Shown: piece after piece, positions 16,835 through 24,320 of the stretch
Layout of the letters: the number at the start of each line of letters is the position of its first letter
Numbering within the stretch: position 1 is the first letter of the stretch
DNA from: SHVO01 sp041905795
GTDB taxonomy: Bacteria > Pseudomonadota > Alphaproteobacteria > Rhodospirillales > Rhodospirillaceae
DNA length: 64,000 nt
NCBI GenBank assembly: GCA_041905795.1
Contig: JAYRKL010000002.1
Span: 186,001-250,000, forward strand
Reading direction: 5' to 3'
The notes under the pieces: generated by a model
Seen by the model: only the letters and a program-made list of their open reading frames with translations
Told to the model about the DNA's origin: nothing
The model's database searches: none
Program-made: the position numbers and the translations under genes

Positions 16835-17578
16835 ATGACCCGTTCATTCACCGCCGCCGCTTTCACCGCCATCCTGCTTTCCACCGCCACCATTGCCGCC
16901 GACAGCGTGCCCGCGCCGATCGCCGCTGCGGTCGCCGACGCCGGCCGCCCCGCCGCCGACAAGGAGCGTGACGCCAACCGCAAGCCGGCCGAAGTCGTGG
17001 CTTTCGCGGGCGTGAAGCCCGGCATGGTGATCGCCGAACTCGGGCCCGGCGGCGGCTATTACACCCGCATCCTGGCCAAGGCCGTGGGCCCCAACGGCAA
17101 GGTGCTCGCCCTCCTGACGCCGGCCGCCGCGGCGCGTCCGCAGGTGAAGGAAAACTTCGACAAGCTCACCGCCGAGTATCCGAACATCAAGGTCGTGACC
17201 GTGGACTACACCGCCATGGGCGCCCTGCCGGAGAAGGCCGACCTGTTCTGGACCACCGAGAACTACCACGACTTCCACAACGGCCCGACCGCCAATATCG
17301 CCGCGCTCAACAAGGCGGTGTTCGACAACCTGAAGGCGGGCGGGATCTATTACGTGGAAGACCACAACGCCGCCGACGGCGCCGGCCTCGAGGCCACCTC
17401 CAAGGTGCACCGCATGGACGTGGCGATCGCCAAGACCGAACTGACCGGCGCCGGCTTCAAGATCGACGCCGAAGGCACCGCCCTCAAGAACCCGGCCGAT
17501 AACCGCGCCGCGGCCAACAGCGAAGGCGGAGCGCACTTCGTGACCGAGCGCTTCATGCTGCGCGCCAAGAAGCCCTAA
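16835..17578 (+). CDS. Exported class I SAM-dependent methyltransferase-like protein
   Basis: A 247-residue protein with a signal peptide (AAFTAILLSTATIAADS). The mature part has a Rossmann-type methyltransferase core: motif I is VIAELGPGGGYYTRILAKAV, followed by NGKVLALLTP and a post-I strand at LFWTTENYHDF. It is unusual for a SAM enzyme to carry an export signal. A paralogue with the same design lies at 62997-63806. It may act in the periplasm on an unknown ligand, or have lost catalysis. GGGAGGA precedes the start and a strong terminator follows. Confidence 0.75.
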   Translation: MTRSFTAAAFTAILLSTATIAADSVPAPIAAAVADAGRPAADKERDANRKPAEVVAFAGVKPGMVIAELGPGGGYYTRILAKAVGPNGKVLALLTPAAAARPQVKENFDKLTAEYPNIKVVTVDYTAMGALPEKADLFWTTENYHDFHNGPTANIAALNKAVFDNLKAGGIYYVEDHNAADGAGLEATSKVHRMDVAIAKTELTGAGFKIDAEGTALKNPADNRAAANSEGGAHFVTERFMLRAKKP

Positions 17579-17602
17579 CTGCTCCTGGTTGTTTTTACGA
17601 AG

Positions 17603-17631
17603 AGCGCGGCGGGCTTCCCGCCGCGCTTTTT
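17603..17631 (+). terminator. Intrinsic terminator
   Basis: AGCGCGGCGGG (17603-17613) pairs perfectly with CCCGCCGCGCT (17617-17627) around CTT, followed by TTTT. It ends the exported methyltransferase transcript. Confidence 0.92.
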
Positions 17632-17724
17632 GTTTGCGCCGGGAAAATCGGTTCTTCCGGCTGCGGTCCTCTGCTATGGGATAGCCATGCGATCCTGTCC
17701 GGACATGCCCTCACGGAGCGTGCG

Positions 17725-19026
17725 GTGACGCCGCCGGTGGCCGGGGCGGAAGCGCTCCGGGACTCCCTGCTTCAGAAAGCCCGGACCCATCTCGCGGCCG
17801 GCCAGCTCGCAGCCGCCGATACCGCCGCCCGCACCATTCTCGATAGCGACCCGCAGCACGCCGGGGCGCTCACGGTGGTGGGCGAGATCGCCATGAGGCT
17901 GGGGCTGCGCGATCACGCCTTGCGCGCGCTGACCGCCGCCGCCGCATCCGGTTCCGGGCCTGACGTGGCCGGCCTTCTCGATCGCGCCAACCGCTTGCCG
18001 CCGGAGGCGCCGCCGCCGCTAGGCAGCCTTCTCGTCATCAAGGCCTGGCGGCAGGGATTCTGGTCCGAGATCGTCCATGTCCTGGGCTGCGCGCTGCTGG
18101 CGGAACTGACCGGGCGCGTACCGGTGACGCTGTGGGGCGCGAATTGCCTCTATAGCGACGGCAGCGAGGCGGACGCATTCCGCCTTTATTTCGAACCGCT
18201 TTCCCACGTCACGCCGGCGGACCTGGCGGCCATGACCGGGGCCGACTTCTTCCCGGCGAAGTGGTCGCCGCGCACCCTGTTCAAGGACGAGTTCCAGAAA
18301 TACGAGGGCGAAGGTGCCTGGACGCCGGCCATCGCCTTCCTCGGGCGGCGCGAACGGATCGCGGTGGCGGATTTTCATGTCAGCCCGCGCGACCTCATCG
18401 ATTGGATTCCCCCGTTCCATCCCCTTCATGGCCGCAAGGCGCTCGACATCTTCCGTTATCTCACCGCGAAATACCTGCATCCCTCCGCCGCGGCGCAGGA
18501 AGCGGTGCGTCGGCTTGACGCGGAGATCGGCCTCTCCAACGTCGAACTCGCCGTGCATGCGCGCGGATCGGACAAGTCCACCGAAGTCGGCCAACTCGAC
18601 GCCGTCAACCGGTCGTATTTCGAATTCCTGCCGAAGATCTACGAAGGCGGAAAAGTGCTGCTGTTGACCGAGGACGATACGCTGCGGCCGCATTTCGCCG
18701 CGATGTTCGGCGACAAGCTGATCGAGCCGCACAGCATCCGCCAGCAGGGGGGCGCGCCGCCGCACTGGCGCACCGATGTCGACCGCGTGCAGATCGGGCT
18801 GGAAGCGCTGCGCGATGTCTACGCCGCCGTCCCGGCACGGAAATTCGTCGGCAACGGCGGCTCCAACTTCTCGTGCATGATCCCGTTCGTGCGCCCGCCC
18901 GGGTCGGTGAACATCCTGGCGGCCGGCGGGAATTCGCTGCTGGTGCGGTCCGACTTCAAGTTCTCGATGCCGGTCGAAAAGAGATCAGTCAAACAGGCCG
19001 GGGTGATCGAAGTTGGTGGTCAGTGA
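17725..19026 (+). CDS. TPR protein with O-fucosyltransferase/NodZ-like C-terminal domain
   Basis: A 433-residue protein starting with GTG at 17725. Residues 1-90 form two or three TPR-like helical pairs. From about residue 105 the protein resembles the GT-B fucosyltransferase group: AVHARGSDKST matches the HxRxxD GDP-fucose-binding motif, VLLLTEDDTL the second domain strand, and VGNGGSNFSCMIPF the C-terminal Ser-rich motif of NodZ/FUT8-like enzymes. It would transfer fucose or a similar sugar to an unknown acceptor. Its last 42 bp overlap the end of the convergent TonB receptor gene, so the C-terminus is constrained on both strands. Confidence 0.6.
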   Translation: MTPPVAGAEALRDSLLQKARTHLAAGQLAAADTAARTILDSDPQHAGALTVVGEIAMRLGLRDHALRALTAAAASGSGPDVAGLLDRANRLPPEAPPPLGSLLVIKAWRQGFWSEIVHVLGCALLAELTGRVPVTLWGANCLYSDGSEADAFRLYFEPLSHVTPADLAAMTGADFFPAKWSPRTLFKDEFQKYEGEGAWTPAIAFLGRRERIAVADFHVSPRDLIDWIPPFHPLHGRKALDIFRYLTAKYLHPSAAAQEAVRRLDAEIGLSNVELAVHARGSDKSTEVGQLDAVNRSYFEFLPKIYEGGKVLLLTEDDTLRPHFAAMFGDKLIEPHSIRQQGGAPPHWRTDVDRVQIGLEALRDVYAAVPARKFVGNGGSNFSCMIPFVRPPGSVNILAAGGNSLLVRSDFKFSMPVEKRSVKQAGVIEVGGQ

Positions 19027-20922
19027 CAGGCGGAAGGCGCGGCGGTTGACCCGGGTCATGGTCTCCGAGCGCATGGCCATCCATTCGTCGACATCGGTCA
19101 GGTTGCCGATGCGCGCCCGCAAGGTGGCGCTGCTGCCGCCCAATTTGAATTGGTAGCGGGCGCCGAGATCGATGGTGCCGTAGGCCGGCGTATAGACACC
19201 GGTGCGCGGGTTCAGCAGGCGTTTGCTGGTGTAGTTGAACTGGCTGTCGACGGACAGTCCGTCGAGGAACGGCAGTTGGTAGGTAAGGTTGACCAGGCCG
19301 GTCACGGCGGGCACTCCCGCCGCACGGTTACGGATCAGTCCGCGGTCCACCAGCTCGCCGAGGCGCGCCGGTTCCAGCAGCGCCAGGCCGCCGACGACGT
19401 TGAACCCCGGCGCGGGTTTCCCGGTCAGCGACAGTTCGATGCCGCGGTGGCGCGCCTGGCCGATCAGGCCGTAGACGTTGAGGGTGTCGATGCCGGGCGT
19501 CGGCTTGGAAATCTCGAACAGCGAGCTGATGAAGGTGACGCCCGCGCCGATGCGGTAACGCATGCCCAATTCATATTGCGTCGCCATCACCGCCGGCAGC
19601 ACCTCGTTGCGGTTGGCCGCGTTGTTGGGCGCGGTGCCGGATTCCTCCAAGCCGCGCACGGTGGTGGCGAAGAAAGTCAGGCTGTCGTTGGGTTCGAAGG
19701 TGGTGGCGAAATCGTAGAGCCAGGGGGTGGCGGTGGAGGTGCGAGCGGCGCCGCCGGGCGGGGTGACCTGCTTTCGATAATGGGTTTTCAGCACCGCCCC
19801 GCGCAGCCAGATACTGTCCGTCACATCGGCCTCGTAGCCGACGCCGCCCATGAACTGCCGTGTCAGGTCGACGCCGGGGATCACGCCGAACGGCTTGGGC
19901 GGCTCGGGAGTCACGGGCAGTCCCAGGGTCTGGTCGACGAAGGCAAAGGGCACCGACACGCCGGGCCGCACCTGGCTCTTGGACGTGCGCCACCGCAGCG
20001 TCGCGAACAGGCGCTGGTTCTCCGCGGTCTTGAGGCTGGCGCGGGTTTCGGCGGCCGCGGACCGCGCCTGGGTCAACCGCGACCGCACCGCGTTCGCCGT
20101 ACCGGTTCCGTCGGCGCCCAAGGTCAACAGCGTGAAGTCGCCGCGTTCGCGGTCGAGATCGGTGACCACGAAGGACGATTGCAGCGCGAACACCTCGGAC
20201 GGCGCATAGGCCATCACGGCGCCGCCGGCGTATTGCCACTGTTCCATCCTGGTCCAGTCGGCCGCGTAGACCCCGGGGTGGACCTGCTTGGGCGGCAGGA
20301 CGGTGCCGGCGGCGGTGACCTGATAGTCGCCCTGCTTGGTGAAGCGGTCGACGGAGACGAAGGTCTTGATCTGAACGGCGTCATTGGGCCGCCACACCGG
20401 CACCATGGCGAAGTGGCGCGGGCGGCGCGGTACGCCGTCGGAGCCGGTGTCGTTGATGATGTTGAGGCCGTAGGACACGCCGATGCGGCCGTCGGGGCTG
20501 GCCGCGGACCCGCGCGAGAGGATCGCCCAGCCGCCATAGTCGCGGTAGGCGAACTCCACCTGTTCGCGGGCGCCGGGGGTGGCGGTCGGCAGGCGGTATT
20601 CGACAATTCCCGACGGCGCCGGGAAGTCCACGCCCAGTGCGTTGATGCCGACGCGGATGGTGACCCCGTCCAGCGCCGGGTCGACGATATTGGCCGAGCG
20701 GATGAAATAGGCGCCGTCGATGCGGTAGTTGCCGGACTCCTGCAGCGAGAAGCCGCGCACCTGCTGCTCGTTATACAGGCCGATCTGTTCGGAGCCGATC
20801 TTTTCCCCGAAGGCGTCCACCACCACCGTCGCCACGTTGGTGGACGACTGGGCGTGCGCGTCGGACGCAAAGACCGTCAGCGCCGCCATCATATACGCCG
20901 GCGCCCGCCGCAATCTGTTCAT
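18985..20922 (-). CDS. TonB-dependent outer-membrane receptor
   Basis: A 645-residue protein with a signal peptide (cleavage near AHAQS). The short plug (about residues 30-130) has TVVVDAFGEKIGSEQIG and VRGFSLQESGNYRIDGAYF typical of receptor plugs; the rest is beta-barrel-like alternating sequence with many aromatic residues. It imports a siderophore or other large substrate across the outer membrane, powered by TonB. Barrel proteins normally end in a terminal Phe strand; here LTTNF is followed by seven extra residues, which fall in the overlap with the convergent fucosyltransferase-like gene. The ligand is unknown. Confidence 0.85.
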   Translation of the reverse strand: MNRLRRAPAYMMAALTVFASDAHAQSSTNVATVVVDAFGEKIGSEQIGLYNEQQVRGFSLQESGNYRIDGAYFIRSANIVDPALDGVTIRVGINALGVDFPAPSGIVEYRLPTATPGAREQVEFAYRDYGGWAILSRGSAASPDGRIGVSYGLNIINDTGSDGVPRRPRHFAMVPVWRPNDAVQIKTFVSVDRFTKQGDYQVTAAGTVLPPKQVHPGVYAADWTRMEQWQYAGGAVMAYAPSEVFALQSSFVVTDLDRERGDFTLLTLGADGTGTANAVRSRLTQARSAAAETRASLKTAENQRLFATLRWRTSKSQVRPGVSVPFAFVDQTLGLPVTPEPPKPFGVIPGVDLTRQFMGGVGYEADVTDSIWLRGAVLKTHYRKQVTPPGGAARTSTATPWLYDFATTFEPNDSLTFFATTVRGLEESGTAPNNAANRNEVLPAVMATQYELGMRYRIGAGVTFISSLFEISKPTPGIDTLNVYGLIGQARHRGIELSLTGKPAPGFNVVGGLALLEPARLGELVDRGLIRNRAAGVPAVTGLVNLTYQLPFLDGLSVDSQFNYTSKRLLNPRTGVYTPAYGTIDLGARYQFKLGGSSATLRARIGNLTDVDEWMAMRSETMTRVNRRAFRLSLTTNFDHPGLFD

Positions 20923-21012
20923 GCCAGTCCCCCATGCCGCCGGCTTCCCCTCAGGCGGCGCATGTCCCTTCTCGGGGAAGGGACATGTAACTGCAATTCA
21001 CGTACCCGTAAT

Positions 21013-21987
21013 CTAGGCTTTGATCTCTTTGTACCAGGCCGCGAAGGCGCGCTGATAAAAGGTCTTGGCCGCCGGATTGAACAGGGCCCACATGCCGAGG
21101 CTGTCCGGCATCTCGAAGGTGTTGCCGGCGTCTTCGGCGCTGATGCCTTTCTGGTGCGCCTTGCGCGCCGCGGCTTCCACCGCCGCGAACATGGCCTGAT
21201 AGCGCTCGATGTCGGTTTTCTTTCCCACCGGTCCGTGACCCGGCACATAGACGGTGGCGGCCGCGGCGCGTTTGAGCCCGGCGATGGAGGCCGCCATCCT
21301 GGTGGGCACGGTGTCCACATAGTTGGGGAACATCCGGTTCCACACCAGGTCGCCGCAGAACACGACGCCGGGATCGTCCAGTTCCACGGTCACGTCGCTG
21401 TCGGTGTGACCGCCGCGCGGGATCAGTTTCACCACCCGGCCGCCGAGATCGAGGGTGGTGGTCGCGGTGGGCGAGAGCACAATTGCGTCCTTCACCGCCG
21501 CGGCGCGGGCCGGGTCGGGCGGCGTCTGGTTGCGCTCGATCACCAGGTCGCGGGTGCGCGCGGTGGCGCGGATCGGCGGTTTGGCTTCGGCGAGGTAGCC
21601 CGCCACGCCGTTGGCGTGGTCGGCGTGATAGTGGGTGAGCGCCACATGGGTCGGCCACTTGCCCGTGAGTTCCCTGGCCTTGCCGGCGAGCCACTTGGCG
21701 CCTTCGGGGGTCTGGAATCCCTCGATGGCGAGCACGCCGTCCTTGCCGGCGATCAGGCCGCCGTTGGAGACCGTGGTGCGGTCGCCTTCCAGCGGCGCCG
21801 AGACATGGGCCCAGACGCCGTCGGCGATTTTTTCCAGGGTGCCGAATTTCTCCTTGGCGACAATCGTCCCCAGGGACTCCGCGGCGAAGGCCCGGCGCGC
21901 GGCGGCCGGCATGGCTGCGGCCATGAGAGCGATGTGGCAGGCGCAGCCGATATGGCGCGCGAGGAATGTGCGGCGTGTGACGGTCAT
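21013..21987 (-). CDS. Tat-exported metallo-beta-lactamase-fold hydrolase
   Basis: A 324-residue protein with a Tat motif (TRRTFLARHIG, residues 4-14) and a hydrophobic stretch. The complete MBL zinc set is present: H119, H121, D123 and H124 (HYHADH), H194 (GGHTDSD), D213 (GDLVW) and H251 (PGHGP). This is the two-zinc configuration of hydrolytic members such as glyoxalase II-like or subclass B enzymes. Periplasmic hydrolase of unknown substrate; beta-lactam hydrolysis is possible but not shown. It lies 90 bp upstream of the TonB receptor gene on the same strand. Confidence 0.85.
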   Translation of the reverse strand: MTVTRRTFLARHIGCACHIALMAAAMPAAARRAFAAESLGTIVAKEKFGTLEKIADGVWAHVSAPLEGDRTTVSNGGLIAGKDGVLAIEGFQTPEGAKWLAGKARELTGKWPTHVALTHYHADHANGVAGYLAEAKPPIRATARTRDLVIERNQTPPDPARAAAVKDAIVLSPTATTTLDLGGRVVKLIPRGGHTDSDVTVELDDPGVVFCGDLVWNRMFPNYVDTVPTRMAASIAGLKRAAAATVYVPGHGPVGKKTDIERYQAMFAAVEAAARKAHQKGISAEDAGNTFEMPDSLGMWALFNPAAKTFYQRAFAAWYKEIKA

Positions 21988-22029
21988 GAAAGCCTCCCCC
22001 GAAGCCTGGACTCTATTTCGACATCCACT

Positions 22030-22836
22030 TCATTTCGTCATTCTCAGCGCCATGAACGGCGCGAACAGCCGAATCCCCGGCCACTCCAGGACCCGGGTCA
22101 ATCCTAGCCGGTAAAGCAGCTTGGCGATACCGGCCAGGGCCTTCTGGCGCCCCGCGAAATGAGGGTCGGTGAACAGGCGCCGGAACATCCGGTCCATGAC
22201 CTGCTCATCGCTGGCCACGTTCAATCCGGTTTTTCGGGCGTAGGCCAGGACCCGGCGCTTCTTGACGAAGTTCAGCGACGCCCACAGGCCGCGGTAATCG
22301 GCGTTGGTCTCGAACGCCTCGATGGTGCGCCGGAACAGCCGGTGGGTGAGGGATTTGGTGAGCACGATCGGAATGCGCACATGGGGCTCCCACGGGAAAG
22401 CGTAGTTGGGGCACAGGATCGCCTGTACGCCGCCGGGGGCGAGCCAATCGTGGGTCCGCGTCAGATAGTCCGGCCACGAGTTCACATGTTCGAACACATT
22501 GATCGAGAAGATCACGTCGTATTTGGCCGGCGGCGTGAAATCCTCGTAGCCGCAGCGGTGAATGGTGAGCCCGGCGCGGGCGGAGATGACCGCGAGCGGC
22601 GCGTCGGTCTTGCCGAAGCCGGCGCTGGCGGGTTCCAGCCCCTCGAAATGGCTGTCGGGGAATCTCGCCTTCAGGCGGCCGAGCAGGAGGCCCGGACCAC
22701 TGCCGATCTCCAGGCATCGCAGCCCGGGCTTGGCGCGAGAGGCGATGATGCCGGCCACTTCCGAAAAACCGAAGGCCGCCTCCTCGTCGGAGAGGACGTA
22801 GTAGTCCGGGTCGGCGAAGGCGTCCCTGAAATCCAT
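22030..22836 (-). CDS. Class I SAM-dependent methyltransferase
   Basis: A 268-residue cytoplasmic protein. Motif I is CLEIGSGPGLLLGRLKARF and the acidic strand-2 end is GLEP; the post-I region is YDVIFSINVFEHVNSW and motif III-like LAPGGVQAILCPNYAFPWEP. The EHVNSW stretch is typical of the ubiE/COQ5 and Methyltransf_23 groups. The C-terminal 100 residues (YARKTGLNV and on) are a lid or substrate domain of unknown specificity. It lies 42 bp upstream of the MBL-fold gene, so it could be the first gene of a minus-strand operon. Confidence 0.8.
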   Translation of the reverse strand: MDFRDAFADPDYYVLSDEEAAFGFSEVAGIIASRAKPGLRCLEIGSGPGLLLGRLKARFPDSHFEGLEPASAGFGKTDAPLAVISARAGLTIHRCGYEDFTPPAKYDVIFSINVFEHVNSWPDYLTRTHDWLAPGGVQAILCPNYAFPWEPHVRIPIVLTKSLTHRLFRRTIEAFETNADYRGLWASLNFVKKRRVLAYARKTGLNVASDEQVMDRMFRRLFTDPHFAGRQKALAGIAKLLYRLGLTRVLEWPGIRLFAPFMALRMTK

Positions 22837-22933
22837 GGGTGGGGACCTTACCCCATTCCTTCATTAACCGCAGCGATCTTGACTTGAACCTGTCGGCGGC
22901 CGTGATTGCAGTGCTGAATATGGAGGATGTGAC

Positions 22934-24268
22934 ATGACGGGCAGGGCTGCGGCCATCGCGCTGGCGATCTCGCTCCTGGCGGCGCCGGCCTCCGCCGCGC
23001 AGCCGCGCAAGAGAGCCCCCGAACCGCCGCCGCCACCGCCGCAATTCCATGTCGATGTGGCGACCAGAAGCGCTGCGCTGACGCGTTTGGCTTTGAGCTT
23101 TCCGGAATCATCCGTCATCGGCGAGGCCGGATTTACGCTCATCGCCTGCGGTGAGAGGGTTCCAATCCATGCCAGCGACGCCTTCAGCACCGTACCAAAA
23201 GACGACTATGCCAAGGTGTTCGCCGCCGAAGCCGCCCTGGCGGGATATAAGATGCCGTCAAATCAGACGGACTTGTTCGCCACCGGCGATGCGTCCGCGC
23301 CTGAACTAGAGATCGGCGCCGCCATCATCAGTGTGAGTGAGAAGGGCTGTCCGACCCTCAAAGGCCTGAGCACCTCTTTAATCATCGACGCAACGATGAA
23401 GGTCGATTGGCAGGTGTTCGACCCTCTGGAAAAGAAATTGTTGTTTCGTGCCACGAACGATGGCTCGGCCAGGCTTCAGAGAGAACCTCTCAACGATCTG
23501 GTCATGGGCCGCACTTACGCCGGTATGGCGCCTGAAGCCGCGCGCAACGCCTTCCAACAGGCCGCCAAGGCGATCTTGGCCGACCCCAATTTTGTCGCGG
23601 CCATGCGCGACCTCAAGGCCGGCCCGCCTGCCGAGGCCGGTGCGCTGTTTCCCGAGGCGCAGACCGCGGCTCCGGCGGCCCCTGCGCCGGTCCAGATCGT
23701 CCGGCTCAGTCCGAATACCAGGCCGTTCAAGGATCAGGTGGCGGCGTTGTGGACACAGGTCGTCACCGTACTGACTCCGGGCGGCACCGGTTCGGGGTTC
23801 TACGTCGCCGACGGCCTGCTCCTGACCAATCATCACGTGATCGCCGGCTACTCCCACGTACGGTTGAGGTTCTTTGGCGGGCGCGAGATCGAGGGCGATG
23901 TGGTGCAGTCCAACGCCAGGCGGGACGTGGCGCTGATCAGAAGCGCCAGCGCCGGCGTCGCCGGACTCCCGCTGCGATTGGAGGCGCCGGAACTGACCGC
24001 CGCCGTGTTCGTGATCGGGTCGCCGCTGGGCGAAAAGAACGAAGGCAGCGTCTCGGCCGGGATCGTGAGCGCCCTGCGCGAGGAGAAGGAAGGCCCTTAT
24101 ATCCAGAGCGACGTGGCCGTCACCCGCGGCAACAGCGGCGGCCCGATGTTCGACGACAAGGGCAATGTCGCGGCGCTGGTGGTGTCGGGAGTCGAGGGCA
24201 CCGCCGTCAACCGCTTTGTCCCGGTCGCCGATGCGTTGAAGGTGCTGGACATCAGGTTCGCGCCGTAG
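22934..24268 (+). CDS. Secreted trypsin-like serine protease with N-terminal unknown domain
   Basis: A 444-residue protein with a signal peptide ending near ASAAQ. A Pro-rich linker precedes an N-terminal domain (about residues 40-235, possibly Cys-paired), then a second Pro/Ala linker and a trypsin-2 (DegP-like) protease domain from about residue 265. The catalytic triad is H301 (TNHHVIAG), D331 (RRDVALIR) and S401 (TRGNSGGPMF). There is no C-terminal PDZ domain, unlike DegP/DegQ. A periplasmic or secreted protease, possibly for protein quality control. The N-terminal domain may act as a sensor or inhibitor and is not one I recognise. Confidence 0.85.
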   Translation: MTGRAAAIALAISLLAAPASAAQPRKRAPEPPPPPPQFHVDVATRSAALTRLALSFPESSVIGEAGFTLIACGERVPIHASDAFSTVPKDDYAKVFAAEAALAGYKMPSNQTDLFATGDASAPELEIGAAIISVSEKGCPTLKGLSTSLIIDATMKVDWQVFDPLEKKLLFRATNDGSARLQREPLNDLVMGRTYAGMAPEAARNAFQQAAKAILADPNFVAAMRDLKAGPPAEAGALFPEAQTAAPAAPAPVQIVRLSPNTRPFKDQVAALWTQVVTVLTPGGTGSGFYVADGLLLTNHHVIAGYSHVRLRFFGGREIEGDVVQSNARRDVALIRSASAGVAGLPLRLEAPELTAAVFVIGSPLGEKNEGSVSAGIVSALREEKEGPYIQSDVAVTRGNSGGPMFDDKGNVAALVVSGVEGTAVNRFVPVADALKVLDIRFAP

Positions 24269-24320
24269 CTGCCGCATCCGCCCTTGCGGACGCAGGCGCA
24301 GGCCGTATGGTGGCGCGGCC

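Noticed and set aside
19150..22107. A 985-codon open frame on the plus strand
   Set aside because: Antisense to the TonB receptor and MBL-fold genes, which have signal peptides and catalytic motifs. No motif is seen in this frame.
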